Part shown: positions 1 to 9,515 of the stretch, in pieces
How the letters are laid out: every line of letters begins with the position of its first letter
Numbering within the stretch: the first letter of the stretch is position 1
From: Methylococcaceae bacterium UBA662
Lineage (GTDB): Bacteria; Pseudomonadota; Gammaproteobacteria; Methylococcales; Methylomonadaceae
DNA: 64,000 bases
Assembly (NCBI GenBank): GCA_002299425.1
Contig: DBNW01000079.1
Location: forward strand, 39,389 to 103,388
Reading direction: 5' to 3'
Notes under the pieces: generated by a model
Told to the model about the DNA's origin: nothing
Database searches by the model: none
Seen by the model: the letters and a program-made list of their open reading frames with translations, nothing else
Translations under genes and position numbers: made by a program

Positions 1-682
1 GTTGTGCCCCCAACAGCCGGTGTAACGTGGTTGCGGTCTCCGGGATTTGGGTTTTAATGGTCTCGCTACAGGGCAGGTGCTGTTTTTGGTAAATCAGGGC
101 CTCTTGCAGGCGCATGGCGGCTTTTCCGGTCGGTGCGGCGAGGGCGATGTGCAGAGCCGAACCGGCCAGTTCCAATAGAATGGCTAGGATTTTGACCACG
201 GTGGTGGTCTTGCCAGTACCCGGGCCGCCGGTGATTAGGCAAAAAATCTGGGAAACTGCCATTTTTGCCGCTTCCTGTTGCCAGTCCGGGCTGTCTTTGC
301 CGGGCGTGAAATAACGCTCGAACACTTCGGGCATAGCGGTTGGGGCAGGAGGCGTTAAACACAGGCTGCTGATGTGCTGGGCTAAACGCTGTTCATAAAA
401 CCACTGTTGGTAAAAATAAAGCCGGTCACCGTTCACGACTAAGGGAGCTGGCTGGGCCTGGCTTAAGTCCTCTGCTGCTGTAGCCAAGCCGGAAGCCAAT
501 ACCAACGCCTTGCTTTTAGCATCCAACAGGATGCAACTGTGTCCTTGACTTTGCTGCTTTGATAAGGTGGCCACCCGGTGCGCGAAAAGGTCTTTTTGGT
601 GTTCTGGCAGGTTTGCCCGGGCGGCCAAAAACCGGCTTAGTGCGCTGTCCAGTGCGGATAAGGTAACGGTTTGGTTAGCCAT
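1..682 (-). CDS. recD: RecD, exonuclease V alpha subunit (3' part missing)
   Basis: Partial gene running off the left edge; about 227 N-terminal codons are present. Reading the minus strand from the ATG at 682 gives an N-terminal domain, then a Walker A motif GGPGTGKTTT followed by APTGKAA and TTLHRLLG, the typical start of the RecD superfamily 1 helicase domain. RecD is the fast 5'-3' helicase of the RecBCD double-strand-break repair nuclease. It starts 46 bp after the recB stop on the same strand, so the two are probably co-transcribed. Short reading frames on either strand inside this stretch are shadows. The C-terminal helicase motifs lie outside the window, so integrity cannot be judged. 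Confidence 0.93.
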   Translation of the reverse strand, partial: MANQTVTLSALDSALSRFLAARANLPEHQKDLFAHRVATLSKQQSQGHSCILLDAKSKALVLASGLATAAEDLSQAQPAPLVVNGDRLYFYQQWFYEQRLAQHISSLCLTPPAPTAMPEVFERYFTPGKDSPDWQQEAAKMAVSQIFCLITGGPGTGKTTTVVKILAILLELAGSALHIALAAPTGKAAMRLQEALIYQKQHLPCSETIKTQIPETATTLHRLLGAQ

Positions 683-728
683 GAGTGCATCCGGTCTGTT
701 CGTTGGGCGTTAAAATTTTGCTTAAGGG

Positions 729-3700
729 TTACGGATGGTGCCTAGACGCGTAGCCGGCGGCTGTACTTAGGTCTGCGGGTGTCTGTTTGCCCGGGCTAGC
801 ACTAAAAATCTGGGCTAACGCCTCAAGCCTTGGTTGATCCGGCCGGTCGCAGAACACCCCGCTTGCGGCCGTGTCCCGGCGCATGCCACGGACAAACAAA
901 TAACGAATGCCACCAAAATGCCGTTGGTAGTGGTAGCCGGGCAGGCGATTTTGCAGGTAGCGGTGCAGCACCACGGCATACAGCCAGTATTGCAGGCCGT
1001 AGTTGTGTTGGTGCATGGCTTCAGTCAGGCTGGATTGTGCATAATCGGGCAGGCAGTGGGTTTTGTAGTCCACTGCGTAGTAGTAGCCCTGGTGGCAGCA
1101 CACCAGATCGATAAAGCCGGTCAGGAAGCCTTGTAGGGATTTGTTAACTAAGGCTTGCACCGTGGGGATACCAGACAGTACTGCGTTGATTTGGCTGGTA
1201 GCTAAAGCAGGCAGGGACAAATAAAACGGCAGTTCTTTGGCGCAGGCTGATGCCGGCAGGTTTTTTAAGCAAAAGCTAGGGTCTGAGTCGGACAAAGAGG
1301 TGGTCACTACGGTTTGCAACAAATCGCCCATTGCCTGTGGATCAATGTGTGTTAGGCCATAACGGCGGCCATATTGCAGGTAGTTTTCAGCCGGTATGGC
1401 GTTGTTCGCCAGCTCGGAGAACGGCAGTTTTTCCAGCAGTTCATGCACCAGGTTGCCGCTGGCCTTCCCCCGGGGGAGCCAGGATGGGGTGTGGTCTTCG
1501 TGTGCCAAGCCGTCCCCTGCTAAATCGCGCTCGCCGCTTTTGTCGGTTGGCAGTTGTGGATCGTCAGCCATACTTAACGTGGAAAGCGCGGTGTAGCTGC
1601 TGATTTGCCAGTGATCCTGCAATGACCGCGATAGCCGACGTACGGTTAATGCCAAAGGAGGGGATGGGGCTGCGTGTTTTGCCAAAGCGGTCGCCTCGGT
1701 GGACACCAGGTGGTACCCGAAGCAGTCAGGATACTGACGCCATAAGTTCTGCCAATGGGCTTGTTGCACGGCAAATCCACCGGCCGCAAATTCGTCACCT
1801 AGCAACCACGCCAACGCTGCGGAGTTGCTGTGCTCTTGGCTTCTGGCATCGGCCCAAACCAGGTAACACCGGTACTGCGCACGGGTTAGGGCGACGTAGG
1901 CCAGCCGAATGTCTTCGGCGAGTTCTTCAGCCAGTGCCTGTTGATGGCGCCGACCGAAAGCCTCGGAACCTAAATCGGCAACCATCCGGCCGTTTTCATG
2001 GCAGACCGCAGCCGTTTTGCCCTGACCCAACCGCAGGTTGCGGCGCCACAAATTTGGGCAGAAAACAACCGGGTATTCCAGGCCTTTAGAGCGGTGCAAG
2101 GTGACAATTTGGACGGCATCGGCATCGCTTTCCAGCCGAAGTTGTTGTTGTTCGCTGCTTCCCGGCTGTTTACTGGTCTCGTTTATGGCCAGTGCGAACC
2201 AAGTCAAAGTCTGTTTTAGGTCTAGGTGCTCGGTGATGGCGGCTTGTTGCAACAGCTCTAACAGGTGCCGGATATTGGTCAGCCGACGCTCGGCCAGTGC
2301 CATTTTTGCTAAGGTTGTGTTGATGTGTTCGTTTTCCAGCATCTCTTGCATCATTGCCATTAGGCCGCATTTTTGCCAGGTTTGGTGGTATTCCACAAAA
2401 CGGGCCGCTTGCGCATCCCAGGTTTCTGCGTCGTTAATGCGCTGAAAAAAAGCCTGCCCATCCAGCCCGAACCAATCCAGTGCCAAGGTTTGTTTTAAGG
2501 CATCAAGATTGCCTGGCTGCGCTACGGCTTGCAATACGGTGTAAAGCTGTCCTGCTTCCGGGCTTTGCAGCACCGATTGGGTGTGGTTCAAAACCGAGGC
2601 TACGCCGACAGCCCGCAACGCCGTTTGGTAAGCCTCAGCCTGTTGGTTGGTGCGTACCAGCACCGCGATGTGCTTGGCTTGCAAAGCAGTACCGCCGGGT
2701 TGCAGTGCGTAGGCATCGCTCAGCAAGGTTACGATCTCGTTGGCGACCGCCTGTTTGATAAGGTCTTCTGCGGCATGGCTGCCAGGCCGCCAATAGCCGT
2801 CCGTGCTGTCGCTTTTGGCCAATTGCCAGAGCATCATGGGCGGTGCGGGCTGACCAGCGCGGTACAAATAACCGTCGTGCGCCGATTTTGCTGGCAAAAC
2901 CGGGGTGAACGCCAGCGCGGGCAGGTGGAATGCGTTCTCCCGTTGGAACAAAATATTGACCGCGTTGACCAGACCTGGGTGGGAACGGAAATTTTGCGCT
3001 AGGGTAAAATGCTGCCCGGTTTGGTTTTTTGCCTTTAGGTAGGTGTAGATGTCGGCACCGCGAAATTTGTAAATAGCTTGTTTGGGGTCGCCAATCAAAT
3101 AGAGACGGTGGTCTGGGTTGGCAAACAAGGTGGAAAAAATTTCCCACTGTACAGAGTCTGTGTCTTGGAATTCGTCAATGAACACTACACCGTAGTGTTG
3201 CCGGATTGTCTGTGCCAGAAAATCACCGCCCGCCCCCTGTAACACTTCGGCTACGCGGCTGATTAGGCCGTCAAAAGAAATAGCGTTGTGCTGTTGCAAA
3301 CGGGCTTTAATGCCGGTGTTCAAGGTGGCCAGCAAACAGACACGCAGCTCCAGGGACAGGCGCACCCGCACAGCGGCTAGGGCATCGAATACGTCGGCGT
3401 CTAGGGCCATTGCTTGCAGGTAAGCCCGTTTTCTAACGTCTGCCGATTGCTTGCCTTGGGCGCGCCAGCGGTTGCCGTTTAGGCCGTCGTACAGACCTTT
3501 GTAGGTCAACGCGTGCAGTGCGTCGGTGGGCGGCGGCAGGGCTTCGCCGTGTAACCAGCGCTCAAGCTGGCCAAGTTGGGTATCGAGCACTTTGTAGAAG
3601 GCGGGCTTGAAGGTTTTTTGTTGGCGGGTATCTAGGATTTTTTTTACCGACGGAAGGTGTGCGGCGGCACGCTGTGCGGTGGCAGCTAATTCACTCAGCA

Positions 3701-4325
3701 CGGCGTTCAGCCCAGATGGCGTGGGGTAAACCGCAATGCCTTCGGGCAAGCCGTCAACACTGGCCAGCAACGCCTCCGGGGTGGCGTAGTCGGCAGTGAG
3801 TGCGGCCACTTCCCAGGTGCTGCGCGGGTAAATTTGTTGCCGCCAAAAATCATCCGCGCAGGCTTGGCGCAGGGTAGTGAGCTGTTCGGTCAATTCCAAG
3901 CCAAGCGGTTGCCCGCATTCTAGGGCTTGTTCGTGCAAAATCCGCTGGCAAAAGCCGTGTAGGGTAAAAATTCTTGCCTTGTCAATGTCCAGCAAGGCTA
4001 ATGCCAAACGCCTGCTCGCTAAAGCCGGCTCTACCGGCAAGCGCATCAACCATCGCGCCAGTGTGCTGTCCGCTTGGGTGCCCGTTTGACGTAACGCCAG
4101 GCGGGCTTCTGCGAGCCTGCTGCGAATACGCTCTTTCAGCTCTGCCGTGGCCGCTTTGGTGAACGTGACCACCAAAAGCCGCTCAATCGGCAGCCCTGTT
4201 TCCACTATGAAGCGCAACGCTAGCATGACCAGAGTGAATGTTTTGCCGGTACCGGCACTGGCTTCAATTAAGTTGACACCGGTTGCTAGAGGGGCGGTGG
4301 CGGCGTCAAAGGAGCTGGGTTTCAT
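729..4325 (-). CDS. recB: RecB, exonuclease V beta subunit
   Basis: 1198 residues, the usual RecB size. Walker A EASAGTGKTFTL lies near residue 21, the UvrD/RecB Walker B IDEFQDTD near 385, followed by GDPKQAIYKFRGAD. The late helicase motif VTLHRSKGLEYP is present. The C-terminal RecB-family nuclease shows FIDLV and AVDYKT near residue 1087, with the catalytic Asp and Lys. The protein is the 3'-5' helicase and nuclease subunit of RecBCD in recombinational repair. It lies between rsmB and recD. recC, which precedes recB in enterobacteria, is not adjacent here and must be elsewhere if the complex is complete. Identity is clear from the motifs. Confidence 0.96.
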   Translation of the reverse strand: MKPSSFDAATAPLATGVNLIEASAGTGKTFTLVMLALRFIVETGLPIERLLVVTFTKAATAELKERIRSRLAEARLALRQTGTQADSTLARWLMRLPVEPALASRRLALALLDIDKARIFTLHGFCQRILHEQALECGQPLGLELTEQLTTLRQACADDFWRQQIYPRSTWEVAALTADYATPEALLASVDGLPEGIAVYPTPSGLNAVLSELAATAQRAAAHLPSVKKILDTRQQKTFKPAFYKVLDTQLGQLERWLHGEALPPPTDALHALTYKGLYDGLNGNRWRAQGKQSADVRKRAYLQAMALDADVFDALAAVRVRLSLELRVCLLATLNTGIKARLQQHNAISFDGLISRVAEVLQGAGGDFLAQTIRQHYGVVFIDEFQDTDSVQWEIFSTLFANPDHRLYLIGDPKQAIYKFRGADIYTYLKAKNQTGQHFTLAQNFRSHPGLVNAVNILFQRENAFHLPALAFTPVLPAKSAHDGYLYRAGQPAPPMMLWQLAKSDSTDGYWRPGSHAAEDLIKQAVANEIVTLLSDAYALQPGGTALQAKHIAVLVRTNQQAEAYQTALRAVGVASVLNHTQSVLQSPEAGQLYTVLQAVAQPGNLDALKQTLALDWFGLDGQAFFQRINDAETWDAQAARFVEYHQTWQKCGLMAMMQEMLENEHINTTLAKMALAERRLTNIRHLLELLQQAAITEHLDLKQTLTWFALAINETSKQPGSSEQQQLRLESDADAVQIVTLHRSKGLEYPVVFCPNLWRRNLRLGQGKTAAVCHENGRMVADLGSEAFGRRHQQALAEELAEDIRLAYVALTRAQYRCYLVWADARSQEHSNSAALAWLLGDEFAAGGFAVQQAHWQNLWRQYPDCFGYHLVSTEATALAKHAAPSPPLALTVRRLSRSLQDHWQISSYTALSTLSMADDPQLPTDKSGERDLAGDGLAHEDHTPSWLPRGKASGNLVHELLEKLPFSELANNAIPAENYLQYGRRYGLTHIDPQAMGDLLQTVVTTSLSDSDPSFCLKNLPASACAKELPFYLSLPALATSQINAVLSGIPTVQALVNKSLQGFLTGFIDLVCCHQGYYYAVDYKTHCLPDYAQSSLTEAMHQHNYGLQYWLYAVVLHRYLQNRLPGYHYQRHFGGIRYLFVRGMRRDTAASGVFCDRPDQPRLEALAQIFSASPGKQTPADLSTAAGYASRHHP

Positions 4326-4381
4326 GGTTTGGAGTGGCTGGCTGGGTACGGTGTGTGGCGGTTTGGAGGTAGGTGTCGGCT

Positions 4382-5665
4382 TTAGTGTTTTTCAATGAGG
4401 GCATAGTAAAACCCGTCCATACCTTGGTCGCCGGTGAGAATTTGCCGGCCGAAGGGGCGTTCCTGCCCCCATTCGGCCACTATCGGCACGGCTTTGGCGT
4501 CAGCACAGTGCGCCAAAAAAGTTTCGATTTGTTGTTCGTTCTCTTGCTTTAATAGCGAACAAGTCGCGTACAACAAGCGCCCCCCGGGTGCCAGCAGGGG
4601 CCAAATAGCCGCCAGCAGGGCTGTTTGGCTGGCTTGCAATGCGGCAATATCGGTGGGTTTTCGCAGCAATTTGATGTCGGGGTGGCGGCGGATGACGCCC
4701 GTCGCCGAGCACGGAGCATCCAGTAAAATGCGCTGAAAAGGTCTGCCATCCCACCAGTTTTTAGGGTCGGTCGCATCGCCGACTGTTTGCGTGGCATTAA
4801 GCTGCAAACGCTGTAAGTTTTCATGGAGCCGGTGCATTCTCAACGGGTCTATGTCCAATGCTACCAGCTCGTGTAACTGGGGCTGCATTTCTAGAATATG
4901 CGCCGTCTTGCCACCCGGGGCCGCGCACACATCCAAAACCCGTTGCCCCGGCTGCACGTCCAGTAAGCCTGCGGCCAGTTGCGCGGCACTATCTTGCACC
5001 GACACCCAGCCGTCGGAAAAGGCCGGCAGCCCGTCAACCGGTACCGGCTTTGTTAACTGCACAGCGGTGGGGCAACAGGCTAAGGCTTCGGCGGCGATCC
5101 CGCGTTCAGTCAGTAATTGTAGGTATTGCGTGCGGCTGGTTTGCCCCAGGTTAACTCTAAGCACCAGCGGCGGCTGCCGGTTATTTTCCGCGAAAATTCG
5201 CGCTGACTGCTCAGGCCAATCCTGCGTGATGGATTTAATCATCCAGTTAGGGTGACTGATCGCGGCACTGGCATGAAGTTGGCAAGCGTGCTCAAGCCTA
5301 TCTTGTTGGCGCAGATAGTTTCTTAACAAGGCATTAAGCAGGGGTTTGGCCCAGGTTTTTTTGCCTACGGCTGCAACGGTTTCCGCAACAGCAGCATGGG
5401 TTTTCACCCGCATAAAAGCCAATTGGTATAAACCCACCAGTGCCAATGCCTTGATTTCTGGGTCTTTCAAGGGCTTGTCCAACAAGTGCGTCAACCAGAA
5501 ATCCAATTTGTGGAATTGTCTTGACACGCCAAAGGTAAGGGCTTGCACAAAAGCGCGATCCTGAGCCAACGCTAAGGCGGGCAGAGCCCCGTCGAGGGCT
5601 GCCGTTAAGGACATGCCCTTGAACACTTGGGCTAATACCCGGGCGGCCAGTGCCCGCGTGTTCAA
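4382..5665 (-). CDS. rsmB: 16S rRNA (cytosine-967-C5)-methyltransferase RsmB
   Basis: 427 residues. The N-terminal part (about 1-130) is the NusB-like RNA-binding domain. The C-terminal part is a Rossmann SAM methyltransferase with the motif I region VLDVCAAPGGKT, the DAPCSATGV loop with one catalytic Cys, and YATCSLLKQEN with the second Cys, the two-cysteine signature of RNA m5C methyltransferases. It modifies C967 of 16S rRNA. The only start that gives a full NusB domain is TTG at 5665, which overlaps the fmt stop as TTGA, so translation is probably coupled to fmt. Upstream def-fmt and downstream recBD point to one operon. Confidence 0.95.
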   Translation of the reverse strand: MNTRALAARVLAQVFKGMSLTAALDGALPALALAQDRAFVQALTFGVSRQFHKLDFWLTHLLDKPLKDPEIKALALVGLYQLAFMRVKTHAAVAETVAAVGKKTWAKPLLNALLRNYLRQQDRLEHACQLHASAAISHPNWMIKSITQDWPEQSARIFAENNRQPPLVLRVNLGQTSRTQYLQLLTERGIAAEALACCPTAVQLTKPVPVDGLPAFSDGWVSVQDSAAQLAAGLLDVQPGQRVLDVCAAPGGKTAHILEMQPQLHELVALDIDPLRMHRLHENLQRLQLNATQTVGDATDPKNWWDGRPFQRILLDAPCSATGVIRRHPDIKLLRKPTDIAALQASQTALLAAIWPLLAPGGRLLYATCSLLKQENEQQIETFLAHCADAKAVPIVAEWGQERPFGRQILTGDQGMDGFYYALIEKH

Positions 5666-6585
5666 GCCAACACCATCCCGTCAGCCGCGTGGGCATTCAA
5701 AAAGGCTTGCGCGGGCAGGCGCTTGCCACCCGGCATCTGCACTTCTTTAAGTCGTAAGACACCGTCACCGGTGGCCACGTCGAGTTGTTTGTTGTGCACC
5801 GTTATCCGTCCAGGCGGGGAGCCGGGCGGGGCGGCAATGGCCTCGGCCAGCCAAATACGCAAGTTTTGCCCTTGAAACCGTGTCTGCGCCACCGGCCAAG
5901 GATTAAGCCCGCGCACCGTGCGGTCAAGCTCTATCGCCGGACGCGACCAGTCCAGCCAGGCTTCTTGTTTGTCCAGTTTGTGCGCGTAAGTGACCTGCGC
6001 GGGGTCTTGCGGTTCAGCCACCAGTGCCCCCTGTGCTAAGTGCGGCAATACCTCAGCCAAGGCTACTGCGCCTAATTGTGCCAAGCGGTCATAAACAGAC
6101 GCTGCGGTATCGGTCGGCGCAATGGGGCAAGACACTTTATGCAGCATATCTCCGGCATCCAGCTTTAGGTTGATTTGCATAACGGTGACACCGGTTTCGT
6201 CGTCACCGGCGATAATGGCCCGCTGGATCGGTGCCGCTCCTCGCCAGCGTGGCAACAGCGAGCCGTGGACATTAAGGCAGCCGAGTTGGGGTATATCCAG
6301 AACAGCCTGGGGCAAAATTACACCGTAGGCCACCACCACCATTAAGTCGGCGCGGAAAGCCGCTAACCGGGCCAGTTCGCCCGGAGCGTTCAAGTTGGCG
6401 GGTTGCCATACGGGTATGCCGGCAGCTTCGGCCATTTGTTTTACGGGACTGGCTTGTATTTGCCGGCCACGGCCGGCCGGCCGGTCCGGTTGGCTGTAGA
6501 CCGCACAGACAGCGTGCTCGGATTCAAGTAAGCAACGCAGGCTGGGTACGGCAAACTTAGGCGTTCCAGCAAAAATAATTTTCAT
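5662..6585 (-). CDS. fmt: Methionyl-tRNA formyltransferase
   Basis: 307 residues, the normal length. The N-terminus MKIIFAGTPKFAVPSL and the formyl-donor site LNVHGSLLPRWRGAAPIQRAI with nearby ETGVTVMQ are diagnostic for Fmt. It formylates Met-tRNAfMet using 10-formyl-tetrahydrofolate before translation initiation. It overlaps def upstream by ATGA (start 6585, def stop 6582) and rsmB downstream by TTGA, the classic def-fmt-rsmB arrangement. The C-terminal OB-like domain appears complete. No anomalies were seen. Confidence 0.97.
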   Translation of the reverse strand: MKIIFAGTPKFAVPSLRCLLESEHAVCAVYSQPDRPAGRGRQIQASPVKQMAEAAGIPVWQPANLNAPGELARLAAFRADLMVVVAYGVILPQAVLDIPQLGCLNVHGSLLPRWRGAAPIQRAIIAGDDETGVTVMQINLKLDAGDMLHKVSCPIAPTDTAASVYDRLAQLGAVALAEVLPHLAQGALVAEPQDPAQVTYAHKLDKQEAWLDWSRPAIELDRTVRGLNPWPVAQTRFQGQNLRIWLAEAIAAPPGSPPGRITVHNKQLDVATGDGVLRLKEVQMPGGKRLPAQAFLNAHAADGMVLA

Positions 6586-7094
6586 GAATGGACTTTTTCT
6601 TGGCGGTGAATTTTTTGCAACTTGGCTTTAATCCGTTGCCGCTTCAGCGGCGATAGGTAATCGACAAACAATTTTCCTTCCAGATGGTCGATTTCATGCT
6701 GGATACACACGGCCAACAATTCCCGCGCTTCAAATTCAAACGCCAGACCGTTTTTATCCAAGGCTCGAACCCGGATATGTTCGGCGCGCTTAACTTTTTC
6801 AAAAAAAGTGGGCACCGATAAGCAGCCTTCTTCCGCTTCTCTCACGCCTTTTTTTTCAATAATTTCCGGGTTTATTAAGCATAACGGGACATTTTTTTCT
6901 TCGCTCACGTCAATCACAATCACCCGCAGTGGGACATTGACTTGTGTAGCAGCCAGCCCCACCCCTTGGGCCTGGTACATGGTTTCCAACATGTCCTCGG
7001 CCAATTTTTTTATGCGTAGGTCAACCGTTTTCACCGGCAGTGCTTTTTTGCGTAGCCGTTCATCGGGAAACTCAAGAATCGTTAGAATACTCAA
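6582..7094 (-). CDS. def: Peptide deformylase
   Basis: 170 residues if started at TTG 7094 (MSILTILEFPDERLR). A longer GTG start at 7106 would add four residues, but GGAGAGG immediately before TTG 7094 looks like the ribosome-binding site, and the family N-terminus is MSIL-like, so 7094 is preferred. All three deformylase motifs are visible: GVGLAATQ, EEGCLSVP with the metal-binding Cys, and QHEIDHL with the two His ligands and catalytic Glu. It removes the N-formyl group from nascent proteins. It is the first gene of the leftward def-fmt-rsmB-recB-recD run and is divergent from the LysM gene. Confidence 0.95.
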   Translation of the reverse strand: MSILTILEFPDERLRKKALPVKTVDLRIKKLAEDMLETMYQAQGVGLAATQVNVPLRVIVIDVSEEKNVPLCLINPEIIEKKGVREAEEGCLSVPTFFEKVKRAEHIRVRALDKNGLAFEFEARELLAVCIQHEIDHLEGKLFVDYLSPLKRQRIKAKLQKIHRQEKVHS

Positions 7095-7196
7095 CAGCCT
7101 CTCCACTATAATGCTCGAGTGCTGGAATTCTATCTGAATTCATCTAAACTTTGAATGCAAAGCTGCCAGAGCCGCCTAATTTTTCAGGGATTCCAA

Positions 7197-8321
7197 ATGG
7201 TTTGTAACATTTTCTTAGGACTGCTATTTTTTTGTTTTTTTAGCACTGCCGCCTATGCAGAAACCCTTCAAATAAATCCTAATCACCCCGACCAATACAC
7301 GGTTGTGGAAGGCGATACCTTATGGGATATATCTGAAAAATTCCTGCAACATGCCTGGCAGTGGCCCGAGCTGTGGCGCTATAACCGGCAAATCCACAAC
7401 CCGCATTTAATCTATCCCGGCGACACGGTGTATTTTACGACCGTCAATGGCATCCCCCAGCTTAGCGTGACCAGGGCCGGAGGCTTTGAACAAACCGATG
7501 GCACGTACGGCACCAGCCCTTGCGTCCTTAAGAAAGAAGATTATCAAGGCGGCCGCGAACACTTTCCTGTCACGGCAGACGGCAAACTCATGCCGTGCAT
7601 TCGTGTGATGCCGATGCAGGAAGCCATTAGGATACTGCCTGCCGAGCAGATCCGGGTTTTTTTGTCATCGCCTAGGGTAGTGGGTATGCACGACATGGCC
7701 AATGCACCCTACGTTATTGATGTGGCGGGCGAACATATCATCGCCGGTGTCGGCGATAAGGTCTATGTCCGCCCCAGCCTATCACCCGAACAAAAATCTT
7801 ATGTGATTTACCGTCCCGGAAAACCCTACCTTCGCCCTGTGACCAATGAGGTTTTAGGGTATGAGGCCGGTTATGTGGCGGAGGCCCATTTAATTAAGAC
7901 AGGCGACCCGAGTACCTTAGCTATTGAGAGCTCCAAGGGCGATATCCGCATGGGCGACCGCCTCATGCCAGCCGCTGCCGAGGAGTTCACGCTGCAATTT
8001 TTTCCACGGCCACCCAACGTGCCTTTGACCGGCAGTATCATCAGCGTGCTAGGTGGCGTTTCACAAATTGGTCGGCACAACATCGTAGTTGTCGACCTTG
8101 GCAGCAACGATGGCATAAAGATCGGACACGAATTAGATATTTTTCGTAAAGGCGAGGTGGTCAGGGACCCCTACAGCAACATACAAAACGACACCGTCAA
8201 ATTGCCCGATGAATTAGCGGGTACTTTGTTGGTGTTCAGACCTTTCGAGCGCGTCAGTTATGCCTTGGTGATGAAAGCCAACCAAGCCATTCATGTCCTA
8301 GACGCCGTAAAAACGCCCTGA
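7197..8321 (+). CDS. LysM-domain periplasmic protein
   Basis: 374 residues from ATG 7197, which has AGGGA six bases upstream; an earlier in-frame ATG (7155) lacks such a site and would spoil the signal peptide. The N-terminus is a Sec signal peptide ending in TAAYAE. A LysM module follows at about residues 32-82 (YTVVEGDTLWDISEKF, then NRQIHNPHLIYPGDTV), a peptidoglycan-binding fold. The remaining 290 residues are a conserved domain of unknown function, mostly beta by appearance. Such LysM genes are commonly found between def/fmt and dprA in gammaproteobacteria. It is likely cell-wall associated; no enzymatic motif was seen. dprA follows after 11 bp. Confidence 0.85.
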   Translation: MVCNIFLGLLFFCFFSTAAYAETLQINPNHPDQYTVVEGDTLWDISEKFLQHAWQWPELWRYNRQIHNPHLIYPGDTVYFTTVNGIPQLSVTRAGGFEQTDGTYGTSPCVLKKEDYQGGREHFPVTADGKLMPCIRVMPMQEAIRILPAEQIRVFLSSPRVVGMHDMANAPYVIDVAGEHIIAGVGDKVYVRPSLSPEQKSYVIYRPGKPYLRPVTNEVLGYEAGYVAEAHLIKTGDPSTLAIESSKGDIRMGDRLMPAAAEEFTLQFFPRPPNVPLTGSIISVLGGVSQIGRHNIVVVDLGSNDGIKIGHELDIFRKGEVVRDPYSNIQNDTVKLPDELAGTLLVFRPFERVSYALVMKANQAIHVLDAVKTP

Positions 8322-8332
8322 AAAACAGTCAC

Positions 8333-9433
8333 TTGTCAAATGAAGTTCCAGCCATTGCTTATTGGCTAGCACTTATTCGGGTGCCAGGGCTAGGTTGCCG
8401 TACTTTTCTTAGGTTATTGCAAACGCACAGCCCGGAACAAATTTTTAAAGAGTCTGCTTGCGCGCTTCAGGCACTGGGCTTAAAAGAAACTAGCGTCCAG
8501 GCCATCAAAAACCCGGATTGGATAAGGGTTGAACAAGACATGGCTTGGCTGGATCAAAGCAACCACTGCGCCATAACCCTAACGTCTCCGGACTATCCGA
8601 GCCAACTTAAAGAAATTGCCGACCCGCCGCCGGTACTTTTTGTGTTCGGCGACCCAGCCCTGCTGGCCACGCCGCAACTTGCCATAGTCGGCAGCCGCAA
8701 CCCCTCGACCTTGGGCAAGGAAAACGCCTTCGGTTTTGCCCAAGACTTGGCGGCAGGCGGATTTACCATAACCAGCGGCCTAGCATTAGGCATTGACGCC
8801 GCCAGCCACCGAGGGGCACTGGCCGCTAACGGGTTTACCATCGCCGTCGCAGGGACGGGTCTGGATCGTGTTTACCCTGCGGTGCACAAAGACCTGGCTG
8901 ACCAAATTGTTGCACACGGGGCTTTAGTGTCGGAATTTCCGCCGGGTACCCCGGCTAAGGCCGGCCATTTTCCCCGCCGCAACCGCCTTATCAGCGGCTT
9001 GTGCCAAGGCCTTCTGGTGGTTGAAGCGGCCACGCAGAGCGGCTCGTTAATCACCGCCCGGCTGGCCTTGGAGCAAAACCGCGAAGTATTTGCCATTCCA
9101 GGCTCCATCCATAATCCGTTGGCCAAAGGCTGCAATGCCCTCATTCGGGAAGGGGCAAAATTGGTGGAAACCACCCAGCATATTTTTGAGGAACTAACCC
9201 ACTGTTTTACAAGAGATGAAAAACTTTTTAGCGTAAGCGACCAATCAGCGCTTGACCTGGAACAACAAACATTATTGAATCTAATAGCGTTTGAGCCGAC
9301 CGGCATTGATTATTTGGTGGCCCAAACCGGATTGCCGGTTGCAGAAATTGCGTCAACCTTGTTGATTTTGGAACTGCAAGGCTACTTGGAGGCAACTCCG
9401 GGAGGCTGCTATGCCCGCTTGCTAGTAAGATAA
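8333..9433 (+). CDS. dprA: DNA-processing protein DprA
   Basis: 366 residues. The Rossmann core carries IVGSRNPS, SGLALGIDAASHRGAL, GTGLDRVYPAVH, SEFPPG, FPRRNRLISGL and EAATQSGSLITARLALEQNREVFAIPG, the defining DprA/Smf motifs. A C-terminal winged-helix domain (last 60 residues) is present. DprA loads RecA on incoming single-stranded DNA during transformation. The start is TTG 8333 (MSNEVPAIAYWLAL), 11 bp after the LysM stop; no ATG lies near the expected N-terminus. It is likely co-transcribed with the LysM gene. Confidence 0.96.
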   Translation: MSNEVPAIAYWLALIRVPGLGCRTFLRLLQTHSPEQIFKESACALQALGLKETSVQAIKNPDWIRVEQDMAWLDQSNHCAITLTSPDYPSQLKEIADPPPVLFVFGDPALLATPQLAIVGSRNPSTLGKENAFGFAQDLAAGGFTITSGLALGIDAASHRGALAANGFTIAVAGTGLDRVYPAVHKDLADQIVAHGALVSEFPPGTPAKAGHFPRRNRLISGLCQGLLVVEAATQSGSLITARLALEQNREVFAIPGSIHNPLAKGCNALIREGAKLVETTQHIFEELTHCFTRDEKLFSVSDQSALDLEQQTLLNLIAFEPTGIDYLVAQTGLPVAEIASTLLILELQGYLEATPGGCYARLLVR

Positions 9434-9515
9434 ATAAGCTATTTTAACAATGGCTTAGAACTCCGGCGCAGCATTAAACCCGGATTAATTGAACACCCCC
9501 CCTAAAGACTCGCCC

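Noticed and set aside
66..362. Frames over recD
   Set aside because: Other-frame shadows; the recD frame with its Walker A motif explains the region.
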